DNA of 64,000 nucleotides from Cereibacter sphaeroides (lineage in GTDB: Bacteria; Pseudomonadota; Alphaproteobacteria; Rhodobacterales; Rhodobacteraceae): positions 620,001 to 684,000 of the forward strand of contig QFQS01000001.1 in assembly GCA_003243455.1 (NCBI GenBank). Direction: 5' to 3'. Under the pieces are notes generated by a model. The model saw only the letters and a program-made list of their open reading frames with translations. It searched no databases and had not been told where the DNA came from. Of the stretch, positions 16,656 through 25,453 are shown one piece after another. Positions within the stretch are counted from its first letter, which is position 1. Every line of letters begins with the position of its first letter. The translations under genes were made by a program, and so were the position numbers.

Positions 16656-17441
16656 TCACTTAAAACGCGGTGGCTTTGCCGGATCAAGGCCCGGCGCAGG
16701 CGGCGGTTTGGGCAGAACCACGGCGGGCAAGTCGAAACGCAGCGCTACCCGGGCCATGGACTCGGCCAGCGCATCTTCGCCCGACAGAAACACCACGTCC
16801 AGTTCGCCCGCATCCAGACCCGAAAAGGTCAGCGCCTCGGACACTTCACGCGCAAGTGCAGCCTCGGCCCCCGGCACCGCTCCGATAAAGGCCAGCACAT
16901 GGCCGCGTCTGCCGCCCTCATAGGTCACGCCCGCCAGAAAAGCCGCCACGGCAAGCCCGCCAGCGCGCGCCAGCTTGGCATCCAGCCCCTCGATCAGCGC
17001 CTGCGGCAAATCCCCCGGCGGCTGGAAAACGATCGGTGTCGCCTCGACCTGGGCTGGTCCCTGCGCCAGCATGTCGGCAAGCCAGTCCACCGCATCAGCG
17101 GGTATCAGGTAGGATGATGGGGCAACCCCCAGGTTCAACCCGATCCCTATGCCCTTGCCTGCCAACTGCTCTGCCACCGTCCGTCCCGGCAGCGAGGCAT
17201 AGGCCGCAGGCGCGCCCACGAAGGCCGCAAGCCGTTCTTCACGGTCGAAGGCCAGCACCACAGGCCCCTCTTTGATGTCGAAGATCTGCGGCGTCACCGC
17301 GTCCCCGTCCGGCTCCCCTTCCAGCAGCAGGAACAACTCGCTGTCGGCCACGCGCTGATAGAACCTCAACCGCAGTTGGTCCGCCTCGGGATCGGCGGAC
17401 ATGGCGGTAAAGGCGGCATCCAGCGGCGTGGATAGGGTCAT
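16656..17441 (-). CDS. SseB family protein
   Basis: Cytoplasmic 261-residue protein with two SseB-like segments: N-terminal LRFYQRVADSELFLLLEGEP... VVLAFDREERLAAFVG...YASLPGRTVAEQLAGKGIGIGLNLG, and a C-terminal half resembling the SseB C domain. SseB was named from Salmonella type III secretion, but these chromosomal proteins have no established role. The gene starts 123 bp after the end of the CPT-like kinase gene and ends 83 bp before the rplM promoter. Confidence 0.75.
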   Translation of the reverse strand: MTLSTPLDAAFTAMSADPEADQLRLRFYQRVADSELFLLLEGEPDGDAVTPQIFDIKEGPVVLAFDREERLAAFVGAPAAYASLPGRTVAEQLAGKGIGIGLNLGVAPSSYLIPADAVDWLADMLAQGPAQVEATPIVFQPPGDLPQALIEGLDAKLARAGGLAVAAFLAGVTYEGGRRGHVLAFIGAVPGAEAALAREVSEALTFSGLDAGELDVVFLSGEDALAESMARVALRFDLPAVVLPKPPPAPGLDPAKPPRFK

Positions 17442-17564
17442 GGCCCCGGGCTTTCCGTGATTGCAGGCATTCTAGCCCTCCCCTAGGCCCCTGTTGCGAC
17501 GTCGGCAAGGCAAGCTGCGTCCCAACGGTGAAATCCGTATGGCGATGAGGCGGCGCAGTATCCG

Positions 17565-18107
17565 TCATATCCCGGCAAGACAAAGAACCTGCCGCGCGGC
17601 GGCGTTTGGCGAGGCTTGTGTCATGTCTATGGCCAAGTCGTAGGATCCGACCTCGGGCATCCGACCATATTGCCAGCGCGCCAGCCCGATCATCCGGTCG
17701 CCACGCGCCAGTTCCCGTGCCTCGATCACCTCAAGCGGGGCCATCAGCCCGACAAAGAACGCGCCCAGCGGCGTGAACAGGCGGCGGCACTCCTCCATCC
17801 CCCGCGCCTCCATCACAGTGTCAAAGATCAGCCGGTTGCCCTGCCCCGCCAGCGCCGCGACGGCATGATGCATCCCACGGATCAACCGCTGCCCCGCTGG
17901 ACCGGAGGTGATCTGCACTCCATGAGGCCCCTCTCGATAGGCAAAACCCTCCGGTCCGTCCTGCAACGCCTCCGGTAGCATCTCCAGGAAGCTGTCCATC
18001 TGCACATGCAACAGCGGCACTGGCGACAACTTCTGCATAGCGCGCGCGACCGAGGATTTGCCGACGCTCCCCACACCGTTCAGCACGATGATCCGCCCCT
18101 CATCCAT
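17565..18107 (-). CDS. Chloramphenicol phosphotransferase-like (CPT family) P-loop kinase
   Basis: Small-molecule kinase of 180 residues. Walker A NGVGSVGKSSVARAMQ (10-25), Asp in HVQMDSFLEMLPE and the LIFDTVMEARG strand match the CPT family. Streptomyces CPT inactivates chloramphenicol, but most family members are uncharacterised, so no resistance claim is made. Its start overlaps the end of the UDG-like gene by 8 bp, so the two are co-translated. Confidence 0.8.
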   Translation of the reverse strand: MDEGRIIVLNGVGSVGKSSVARAMQKLSPVPLLHVQMDSFLEMLPEALQDGPEGFAYREGPHGVQITSGPAGQRLIRGMHHAVAALAGQGNRLIFDTVMEARGMEECRRLFTPLGAFFVGLMAPLEVIEARELARGDRMIGLARWQYGRMPEVGSYDLAIDMTQASPNAAARQVLCLAGI

Positions 18108-18738
18108 CGTCCAACTCCTTCCGCACCGCGCACCGCAGTTCCGGCACCAGTTCCGCCTCGAACCACGGGTTGCGCTTCAGCCAGCCGGTGTTACGCCAGG
18201 ACGGATGCGGCAACGGAAAGACCCCGGGCGCGTGGTCTCGCCAGCCCGCAACCGTCGCCGTCACCCCGGCCTTCGTTCCCAGATGCCAGCGCTGCGCCGC
18301 ACCGCCGACCAGCAGCGTCAGCCGCACATCCGACAGCGACACCATTACTTCGGCCCGCCATGTCGCGGCACAGATCGGCGGCGGCGGCAGGTCCGATCCC
18401 TTTGCGTCATATCCGGGAAAGCAGAAGGCCATCGGCACCACCGCGACGCGGGACAGGTCATAGAACTCTGCCTCGTCCACACCCATCCAGTCGCGCAGCC
18501 GAACGCCCGACGGATCGCGGAACGGCTCGCCAATCGCATGAACCCGCGCGCCCGGCGCCTGACCCACGACCAGGATGCGCGCCGATGGCCGGAACCACAC
18601 CACAGGACGCGGCGCATGATGCGTGGCCGTCGCTGCGAACCGCCCGGCGCAGATGCGGCAGGCTTGTATCCGGCCCCGCAGCGCCTCGCAGCCATCGGAC
18701 TGTAACGGAGATTGCCAGATTGCGCGTTCTTCCGACAT
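18100..18738 (-). CDS. Uracil-DNA glycosylase family protein
   Basis: Probable DNA repair-fold protein, 212 residues from ATG 18738 (an in-frame ATG at 18759 is less likely). The UDG-superfamily signature appears as ILVVGQAPGARVHAIGEPF and as LPHPSWRNTGWLKRNPWF. Cysteines in IQACRICAGRF could be remnants of, or part of, the cluster ligands of family 4/5 enzymes. Activity on uracil is untested for this subgroup. It overlaps the CPT-like kinase gene by 8 bp. Confidence 0.8.
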   Translation of the reverse strand: MSEERAIWQSPLQSDGCEALRGRIQACRICAGRFAATATHHAPRPVVWFRPSARILVVGQAPGARVHAIGEPFRDPSGVRLRDWMGVDEAEFYDLSRVAVVPMAFCFPGYDAKGSDLPPPPICAATWRAEVMVSLSDVRLTLLVGGAAQRWHLGTKAGVTATVAGWRDHAPGVFPLPHPSWRNTGWLKRNPWFEAELVPELRCAVRKELDDG

Positions 18739-18860
18739 AATGCTGCCCAGAAATCGCATTAACGCGATAAGTCAAGAACGATCCCGTAACCGGGACGGCG
18801 TAAGGCAGAGCAGGAACCCGGGGCCGCAGATCCACCCGCACCCGGGCCACGAGGCGGAAC

Positions 18861-19514
18861 GTGATCGAGTTCGACAACGTCAGCAAGTCCTTCTGGACGG
18901 GAAAGCAGCACAAGGTGATCCTTGACCGTGCCTCGTTCCGGGTCGAGTTGGGCCGATCGCTTGGCATCCTGGCCCCGAACGGCGCAGGGAAAACCACGAT
19001 CATCAACATGATGGCCGGACTTGAGAAGCCCGACGAAGGCCGCATCACCCGCAACGCCCGTATCTCCTTTCCGCTGGGCTTCATGGGCGGCGTCGTGAGC
19101 AAGCATACGGGAACCGAGAACGTGCGCTACATCGCGCGCCTCTACAGTCTCGACCCCGATTATGTCGAAAGCTTCTGCCGCTGGCTGTGCTGCATCGAAG
19201 AATATTTCGACATGCCGGTTGGCACCTATTCCTCGGGGATGCGCTCGCGCTTTTCCTTTGCGCTGATGCTGGCCCTCGAATTCGACATATACCTGATCGA
19301 CGAAGGCATGCCATCCACCACGGACGCCGAGTTCAACCGCAAGGCGGGCGGTATCCTGCGCGACCGGCTCAAGAACGCAACCGTCGTCATCGTCTCGCAC
19401 CAGGCGCAGACGCTTGAGAAGTTCTGCCGTCAGGCGGGCGTTCTGAAAAACGGCCAGCTCTACATGTTTGATACCCTTGAAGAAGCGAAGCGCCTTTATG
19501 ACTACCAAACCTAA
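18861..19514 (+). CDS. kpsT: Capsular polysaccharide export ATPase KpsT
   Basis: ATPase of the ABC-2 capsule exporter, 217 residues. Walker A LGILAPNGAGKTTIINM, signature YSSGMRSRFSFALML and Walker B FDIYLIDEGM are present. GTG 18861 has GAGGCGG at 18851-18857. The KpsE-type gene overlaps its 3' end by 17 bp, but the membrane partner KpsM is not encoded here and must lie elsewhere. Confidence 0.9.
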   Translation: MIEFDNVSKSFWTGKQHKVILDRASFRVELGRSLGILAPNGAGKTTIINMMAGLEKPDEGRITRNARISFPLGFMGGVVSKHTGTENVRYIARLYSLDPDYVESFCRWLCCIEEYFDMPVGTYSSGMRSRFSFALMLALEFDIYLIDEGMPSTTDAEFNRKAGGILRDRLKNATVVIVSHQAQTLEKFCRQAGVLKNGQLYMFDTLEEAKRLYDYQT

Positions 19515-21108
19515 GGCCATCCGGTTTCGCACCCAAAAGCAGGACCTGCCACCGCCCGACCGCGTCGAGCCGCCGGTCGAAGACGGCTTCGGCCCGGAAA
19601 AGTTCCCGACGGCCGCGCCGGACGACATCCAGACCGGTCCCGAAGTCGCGCTTGAGACCGAAATCGACCGCATCCGCCGCGAAGGGTTGACGGGTCGCCA
19701 GTTGCGCATGGCCCGACGCGTCGCGCAGAAACACAACCTGCCCGCCACATCCGACTTCGACGCAGTGCGCCTCTTGCGCAAGGCGGGCATCGATCCGTTC
19801 CAGCGCACCAGCATGCTAGAGCTTGTTACATCGGAAGGCGAGCTTGCCACCTCCGGATCGCGCGATCTGGTCAAGGGCGACGGTGTCCAGCTGCCACAAA
19901 CGGTCAAGCCCACGCCTGTTCCTTCACCGCATCTGCGTGTTGAGAACAACCACGCCGCCGATATCCTGCGCATCCAGACCGAGATCGCCCGCAGACGCCG
20001 CCGCAAGACCATCGCGCTGGCCGCGCGGCTGGCCTTCTTCATCGCCCTGCCGACGATCATCGCGGCCTATTACTATTACTTCGTCGCGACACCGCTTTAC
20101 GCGACCCATTCGGAAATGGTGATTCAGCAGGCCGACGGCACCGTGATGGCGGGCGCCCCGACCGGCGGCCTTGGTTCCATGCTTGGCGGCGCTCTGGAGG
20201 CGAACAAGGATTCCATCGCCGTCCAGGGCTATCTCATGTCCCGCGACGCGATGGAACGTCTGGACCAGGACCACGGGTTCCGCGCCCATTTCTCGGGACC
20301 GAACATCGACCCGCTGCAGCGGCTGGCTCCGGACGCCTCGAACGAGGCGGTCTACGCCCTGTATCAGCGTGTCGTGAAGATCTCTTACGACCCGACCGAA
20401 GGCATCATCAAGATGGACGTGATGGCCGCCGATCCGGCGACCTCGGCCCAGTTCAGCCGTGCGCTGATCCATTATGCCGAACAGCAGATCGACCATCTGA
20501 CCCAGCGCAAGCGCGAAGACCAGATGCGCGATGCGCGCAAGAGCTTCGAGGATAGCCAGGCGAACATGCTTGCCGCGCAGCGCAAGGTGGTGGAACTTCA
20601 GCAACGCTATCAGGTGATGTCGTCCGAGGCGGAACTTGGCCTCGCGACGCAACAGATCGCGACGCTTGAAACCCAGCTCACGCAAGAGCGTCTCGCGCTG
20701 GAGCAGATGCGCGCCAATGAATCCCCCAACAAGGCACGGATGGACCCGGTGGAACGGCGCATCGCCACGCTGGAGTCCCAGATCGCCCAGCAGCGCCAAA
20801 AGCTGACCCAGAACACCGTGGGCGGCATGTCGCTGGCCGAGGTGCAAAGCGAGCTTCTGATCGCGCAGGCCGACGTGCAGACCCGTCAGCTGATGCTGGC
20901 AAGCACGTTGCAGCAGCTTGAGAATGCCCGGATCGAGGCCAATCGTCAGGTCCGCTACCTGTCGCTGTCGGTCAGCCCGACCGAACCGGACGAGCCCGCC
21001 TATCCGCGCGCCTTCGAAAACACCCTCGTGACCTTGCTGATCTTTGCGGGCATATACCTGATGATCTCGATGACCGCCGCGATCCTGCGGGAACAGGTCA
21101 CCGCCTGA
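19498..21108 (+). CDS. kpsE: Capsule export inner membrane protein KpsE-like
   Basis: Membrane-periplasmic adaptor of group 2-type capsule export, 536 residues. An unusually long cytoplasmic N-terminus of about 175 residues precedes the first membrane helix (LAARLAFFIALPTIIAAYYY). A periplasmic coiled coil lies at roughly 330-470, and the second helix is near the C-terminus (NTLVTLLIFAGIYLMISM). E. coli KpsE is about 380 residues, so the extension is the notable difference. ATG 19498 overlaps kpsT by 17 bp. Confidence 0.87.
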   Translation: MTTKPKAIRFRTQKQDLPPPDRVEPPVEDGFGPEKFPTAAPDDIQTGPEVALETEIDRIRREGLTGRQLRMARRVAQKHNLPATSDFDAVRLLRKAGIDPFQRTSMLELVTSEGELATSGSRDLVKGDGVQLPQTVKPTPVPSPHLRVENNHAADILRIQTEIARRRRRKTIALAARLAFFIALPTIIAAYYYYFVATPLYATHSEMVIQQADGTVMAGAPTGGLGSMLGGALEANKDSIAVQGYLMSRDAMERLDQDHGFRAHFSGPNIDPLQRLAPDASNEAVYALYQRVVKISYDPTEGIIKMDVMAADPATSAQFSRALIHYAEQQIDHLTQRKREDQMRDARKSFEDSQANMLAAQRKVVELQQRYQVMSSEAELGLATQQIATLETQLTQERLALEQMRANESPNKARMDPVERRIATLESQIAQQRQKLTQNTVGGMSLAEVQSELLIAQADVQTRQLMLASTLQQLENARIEANRQVRYLSLSVSPTEPDEPAYPRAFENTLVTLLIFAGIYLMISMTAAILREQVTA

Positions 21109-21127
21109 AGGTATCAAGGGAAATGCC

Positions 21128-21958
21128 ATGCCCGATGTAAGGATCGGCGGCCTGACCGCCGGCAACGACCAGCCACTTCTGGTCATCGCGGGACCGTGCC
21201 AGCTGGAAAGCCTGGACCACGCCCAGATGATCGCCGGGAAGATGGCCGAGGCCTGCGCGGACGCGGGGGCGCAATACGTGTTCAAGGCCAGCTACGACAA
21301 GGCCAACCGCACCTCGCTGAAAGGCCGCCGCGGCATGGGCATGGACGCGGGCCTGAAGGTGCTGCAGGCTATCCGAGAGACCGGCCTGCCTGTCCTGACC
21401 GACATCCACGACATCGAACAGGCCCGCGCGGCGGCGCAGGTTGCGGACGTGATCCAGATCCCCGCATTCCTCTGCCGCCAGACCGACCTGTTGATAGCGG
21501 CAGGCGAAACCGGCGCCGTCGTGAACATCAAGAAAGGCCAGTTCCTGGCCCCCTGGGACATGGCCAACGTCGCAGACAAGGTCGCCTCGACCGGCAACAA
21601 CCGCATCCTTCTGACCGAGCGCGGCGTCAGCTTTGGCTACAACACGCTGGTCGCCGACATGCGCGCCCTGCCCATCATGGCCCGCACCGGATACCCGGTG
21701 ATCATGGATGCGACCCACTCGGTCCAGCAACCCGGCGGCCAGGGCGGATCAAGCGGCGGCCAGCGCGAATTCGCCCCCGTCATGGCCCGCGCCGCCGTCA
21801 GCCTCGGTATCGCCGGCGTCTTTATTGAGACCCACGAAGACCCTGACAACGCCCCTTCCGACGGCCCGAACATGGTGCCGCTGTCGCAGATGCCCGCGCT
21901 GATCGACAGCCTGATGGCCTTCGACAGGCTGGCAAAGGCCGATCCGCTCCGCGTCTGA
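21128..21958 (+). CDS. kdsA: 3-deoxy-8-phosphooctulonate (KDO-8-P) synthase
   Basis: Condenses phosphoenolpyruvate with arabinose 5-phosphate to make KDO-8-P for lipopolysaccharide and capsule; 276 residues. Family motifs AGPCQLES, FKASYDKANRTS and DATHSVQQPGGQGGSSGGQR are clear. Cys in AGPCQLES marks the metal-dependent class; E. coli KdsA, metal-independent, has Asn there. It starts 19 bp after kpsE, tying KDO supply to capsule export. Confidence 0.95.
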   Translation: MPDVRIGGLTAGNDQPLLVIAGPCQLESLDHAQMIAGKMAEACADAGAQYVFKASYDKANRTSLKGRRGMGMDAGLKVLQAIRETGLPVLTDIHDIEQARAAAQVADVIQIPAFLCRQTDLLIAAGETGAVVNIKKGQFLAPWDMANVADKVASTGNNRILLTERGVSFGYNTLVADMRALPIMARTGYPVIMDATHSVQQPGGQGGSSGGQREFAPVMARAAVSLGIAGVFIETHEDPDNAPSDGPNMVPLSQMPALIDSLMAFDRLAKADPLRV

Positions 21959-21998
21959 CCCTATCGGCTTCTTCCGTTCTTAAATATCCCACGGGGGA

Positions 21999-22019
21999 CC
22001 GGGGGTGTGAAACCCCCGG
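21999..22019 (+). terminator. Hairpin after kdsA, between convergent genes
   Basis: CCGGGGGT (21999-22006) pairs with ACCCCCGG (22012-22019), 5-nt loop, preceded by AAATATCCCACGGGGGA. No long T-run, so it may act on either strand between kdsA and the convergent SbmA-like gene. Confidence 0.5.
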
Positions 22020-22039
22020 CCTCTCCGCAAGCATCACGC

Positions 22040-23281
22040 TCAAGGCGTCAGCGGATGCTCACGCTCGATATCCGCCTGCGGCAGCCCCTCGAATGCTGCC
22101 TCAAAAGCCACCAGACGTTTGCGGATCGACAGCAATTCGATGATCGTCGACCAGGAATTCACAAGGTACTGGAAAGACCCCGACACCTGACCGAATGCCG
22201 TCAGGATCTGCTGCAGTATCCCGAAGGTGATCTTTCCGGCCGCAATCGTCGGGATCAGGATCAGATAGGCGAATATGTTGTCCGTCTGCAGGTAAAGCCC
22301 GCGAAAGATGTTGAAATAGGCATAGTGAAAGTACAGCCGGAAATAGTTCTTGCGCACCTGCCCGAACAGCTCGCGCACCGTCATCGGCTCGGCCCGCGCG
22401 GCGTCATCCTCGCCATAAACCAGCTCTTTCCGATAGGCCGCCTCGACCCGCTGGTTGCGGAAGTTCAGGCCCGGCAGCTTGATACCGGCAATTGCCAGCA
22501 AAAGCGTGCCGAACGCCGACCATGCGACCGAGGCCCACAGCAACGGCTGCGCGATCGACCCCACGACAGGCAGTTCGCTGACATGCGCCGACAGCGCCGC
22601 CAGCACCGGCAGAAAGGCGAACAGCGTCATCAGTGAATCGACGACCGATACGCCCAGATCCTCCATGATCGTGGCGAAGCGCATCGTGTCTTCCTGCACC
22701 CGTTGCGAGGCGCCCTCGATCTTGCGCACCTCGGGCCAGCGGCTCATGTAGTAGTCGTTCATCGCCTGCCGCCAGCGGAACACGTAGTGGCTGACAAAGA
22801 ACCGCGTCGCCACGTAGACGGCCACCCACATCAGTGCGATCTTGGCGAAGATCAGCAGCAACCCATACAACTGAGCCGCCGTCACCTCCCCAGACCCGGA
22901 TAGTGCGTTCTGCACATCGTCAAAGAACGGTCCGCGCCAGTTGTTCAGCGCGACCGAGACCTGGACCGAGTAATAGGTCGAAAACAGGATCAGCGCGGTC
23001 CCGGTGATCGACCACCATTGATAGGGATGCGGCGACAGGATGAACCAGGCCGCCGAAAACACGAACAGGAACGCGCCACAGTAGATATAGAACCACAGAA
23101 AATCCGGGGTCACGAAATGCCCCAATCCCAGCACCGGCGGCGCATTCGGATCGGCCGAAGGCATTCCAAACCGCGCCCCGAAATCCTCGCCCACCGTATA
23201 CCATATCGCCACCGCCAGCGTGACCCAGACAAGGGTCGTGATCAGCAGCAGTTTCGGACGGGGGAAAAACGACTTGAACAC
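22040..23281 (-). CDS. SbmA/BacA-like peptide antibiotic transporter
   Basis: Inner-membrane importer related to E. coli SbmA (about 406 residues; here 413) and rhizobial BacA. It starts MFKSFFPRPKLLLITTLVWV and has about seven to eight hydrophobic segments; WRQAMNDYYMSRWPEVRKIEGASQRVQEDTMRFA matches the family core. No C-terminal ATPase domain, so the proton-driven SbmA type rather than the ABCD type. The GTG start at 23281 has AAGGTGG upstream. SbmA proteins take up proline-rich and other peptides; BacA is needed for chronic host infection in some alphaproteobacteria. Confidence 0.88.
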   Translation of the reverse strand: MFKSFFPRPKLLLITTLVWVTLAVAIWYTVGEDFGARFGMPSADPNAPPVLGLGHFVTPDFLWFYIYCGAFLFVFSAAWFILSPHPYQWWSITGTALILFSTYYSVQVSVALNNWRGPFFDDVQNALSGSGEVTAAQLYGLLLIFAKIALMWVAVYVATRFFVSHYVFRWRQAMNDYYMSRWPEVRKIEGASQRVQEDTMRFATIMEDLGVSVVDSLMTLFAFLPVLAALSAHVSELPVVGSIAQPLLWASVAWSAFGTLLLAIAGIKLPGLNFRNQRVEAAYRKELVYGEDDAARAEPMTVRELFGQVRKNYFRLYFHYAYFNIFRGLYLQTDNIFAYLILIPTIAAGKITFGILQQILTAFGQVSGSFQYLVNSWSTIIELLSIRKRLVAFEAAFEGLPQADIEREHPLTP

Positions 23282-23452
23282 GCAGAACCACCTTGTTCAG
23301 GGTCCGGCCCTGTTATCCAAACACACCCCGCTTCGCCAGTTAAATAAACGCGAGGCGCGCGTCATCATCACCCTCGCTGCGTCCGTCGGCCTCCGGGGCG
23401 AGCAACCGCAAGGTCCTGATCAACACCCCCCGAATTATAGTTGATTACAAAA

Positions 23453-23478
23453 GCGAAACGTTTAGCTTAACGTTTCGC
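23453..23478. promoter_or_regulatory. Perfect 10-6-10 palindrome, candidate LacI-family operator
   Basis: GCGAAACGTT (23453-23462), 6-nt TAGCTT spacer, AACGTTTCGC (23469-23478): a perfect inverted repeat 30 bp before the dioxygenase ATG. The AAACGTTT core with a central CG is typical of LacI-family operators, and a LacI regulator is encoded next in the same operon. Confidence 0.75.
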
Positions 23479-23508
23479 AGCCACTAATGCCGCATCAGGG
23501 AGGACTCG

Positions 23509-24384
23509 ATGTATACCAAACAAGCCATGAGGGAACTGGGCGTTCGCCCCGGTCTGCTGACCGAAGACCAAAAGCGCCAGCTGGACGAAAACGGATTTTT
23601 CATCGTCCCCGACGCATTGTCGCGCGACGAATGCGCGTTGATGCGGTCGGAATTCGAACGCATTCATGCGGCGGAAAAGGACCAGGGCGGCAAAGAGGTG
23701 CATATCGAACCCGGCGCCCGCCGCATCTCGAATATCTTCAACAAGACCACCGCCTTCGATCCCTGCCTGTGGATACCCGAGGTTCTGGCGGCTTCGGCTT
23801 ATCTGCTGGGCGAGATCAAGGTCCACGGCGCCAACCTGCGCGATCCGGTCAAGGGCTATGGCAATCAGGATCTGCATTCCGACGTGCCAAAGAAATTCGC
23901 CGACGACTGGTGGGTCGTCAACTCGATGATCATGTTCGACGACATGACCCTCGATAACGGCCCGACGCGCGTGGTTCCCCAGTCGCATCTGTGGAAACCT
24001 ATCAACGTGCCCTACGTCAACATCGGTGACTGGGAACCCGAGGCGATGACCGACGAAGACAACGGGCGCGTTCCCGCCGATCTTGGCGCCCCCTACCCGA
24101 CCGAGGTGCTGGTCGAGGCGCCGGCAGGCTCGGCCATCATCTGCAACTCTTCGATGTGGCATGCCGGCACGCTCAAGAAAACCGATGCGCCGCGCCGCAT
24201 GCTGCACCTGACCTACACCCGCCGCGACCTGCCCCAGCAGTTGCTGCAACTCGACTATCTGACTCCAGAGCTTTATGGTCGCATGACACCAGCGCAGCGA
24301 TACCTGCTGGAGATCGAGCCTCCGGTGGCAGGCGATGGCATCCTTCGCCAACCGAAAAGGGACCACAAAGGGTGGTGGAACTAG
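23509..24384 (+). CDS. Phytanoyl-CoA dioxygenase (PhyH) family protein
   Basis: Fe(II)/2-oxoglutarate oxygenase, 291 residues. Iron ligands are readable: the HxD pair in NQDLHSDVP and the distal His in SSMWHAGTLKK; the downstream RRMLHLTYTRRD should include the 2-oxoglutarate-binding Arg. GGGAGGAC precedes the ATG. It is followed 34 bp later by a LacI-type regulator and sits under a palindromic operator, pointing to carbon-source-type control. Substrate not determinable. Confidence 0.88.
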   Translation: MYTKQAMRELGVRPGLLTEDQKRQLDENGFFIVPDALSRDECALMRSEFERIHAAEKDQGGKEVHIEPGARRISNIFNKTTAFDPCLWIPEVLAASAYLLGEIKVHGANLRDPVKGYGNQDLHSDVPKKFADDWWVVNSMIMFDDMTLDNGPTRVVPQSHLWKPINVPYVNIGDWEPEAMTDEDNGRVPADLGAPYPTEVLVEAPAGSAIICNSSMWHAGTLKKTDAPRRMLHLTYTRRDLPQQLLQLDYLTPELYGRMTPAQRYLLEIEPPVAGDGILRQPKRDHKGWWN

Positions 24385-24418
24385 GCTCACGCGGCACGAC
24401 GGGACGGGAAGGCATTTC

Positions 24419-25426
24419 ATGCCGACGATGAAGGACGTGGCGAAAGCTGCCGGTGTCAGTATCGCGACTGTCTCTGCAGCAATCACTGGGTCTTCCTTCG
24501 TCAGCCCGCCGCTGAAAGCCAAGGTGAACCAGGCGATCGAGGCGCTGGGATATGAGCGTAACGTCGTGGCAAGCGGGCTCAAGCGCGGGCGGACCTCTCT
24601 GATCGGCCTGATCGTCTCGGACGTAACCAACCCGTTTTTCACCGAACTGGTGGACGCGGTGCAGCAAAAGGCGCGCCAGAAGGGCTATTCGGTCCTGCTT
24701 GGCATCAGCGACCACGATGTCGCGCGCGAAACCGATCTTCTCCGCCTGATGCGCTCGCATCAGGCGGAGGGAACCATCCTTTGTCCCACCGGCAGCGTCG
24801 AGGACTATCGCGACGGCAGGCTCGGCCCCGGGCGCATGAAGATCGTCATGGTCGACAATGCCGCGCCCGGCTTGCCCTATGACACCGTCGCCTTGGATAA
24901 CCGCGCCGCCGCGGCGATGGCCGCGCGGCATATCCTGTCGTTCGGGCACCGGCGACTGTCGGTTATCGCCGGGCCCTTGCACCAGTTCGTCGGTCGCGAG
25001 CGACTGGATGGATTCCTCGAGGCGACAGTTGCGCAGGGAATCGAGGTCGAGCCGTCCTCGATCCGTCCCGCTGCGTTCCGCATACAGGATGCGTTCGACG
25101 CCTGTTCGGCGATCATGGCCAGACCCGAACGGCCGACCGCACTTTTTGTCGCCAACAACCTGATGCTGATCGGCGTGATGAAGGCCCTGGCTGCGGCAGG
25201 CATATCGGTGCCCGACGGCATCTCGCTGACCGGCATCGACGATTTTCCATGGGCCTCGGCTTTTCAGCCGGCACTTACGGTCGTAAGCCAGCCGATCGCC
25301 GAAATGGCCGCCGCCGCGTTCGAGCGGCTCGACAGCCGGATGAACGGCGACACCTCACCCGCGAAACACCAAAGCTTCGCGCCACAACTCCTCATCCGTG
25401 GCTCTTGCGCGGCCCCTCGCGCCTGA
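24419..25426 (+). CDS. LacI family transcriptional regulator
   Basis: 335-residue repressor. N-terminal LacI helix-turn-helix MPTMKDVAKAAGVSIATVSA and hinge KARQKGY-type sugar-binding fold with GLIVSDVTNPFFTELVDAVQ and SLTGIDDFPWASAFQPALT. ATG 24419 is chosen because the HTH must start near the N-terminus and GGGAAGG precedes it; the open frame back to 24335 overlaps the dioxygenase gene. Probably represses its own operon through the palindrome at 23453-23478. Confidence 0.93.
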   Translation: MPTMKDVAKAAGVSIATVSAAITGSSFVSPPLKAKVNQAIEALGYERNVVASGLKRGRTSLIGLIVSDVTNPFFTELVDAVQQKARQKGYSVLLGISDHDVARETDLLRLMRSHQAEGTILCPTGSVEDYRDGRLGPGRMKIVMVDNAAPGLPYDTVALDNRAAAAMAARHILSFGHRRLSVIAGPLHQFVGRERLDGFLEATVAQGIEVEPSSIRPAAFRIQDAFDACSAIMARPERPTALFVANNLMLIGVMKALAAAGISVPDGISLTGIDDFPWASAFQPALTVVSQPIAEMAAAAFERLDSRMNGDTSPAKHQSFAPQLLIRGSCAAPRA

Positions 25427-25453
25427 TCGCATCCCGGGGATGCGCCCTGGTAA

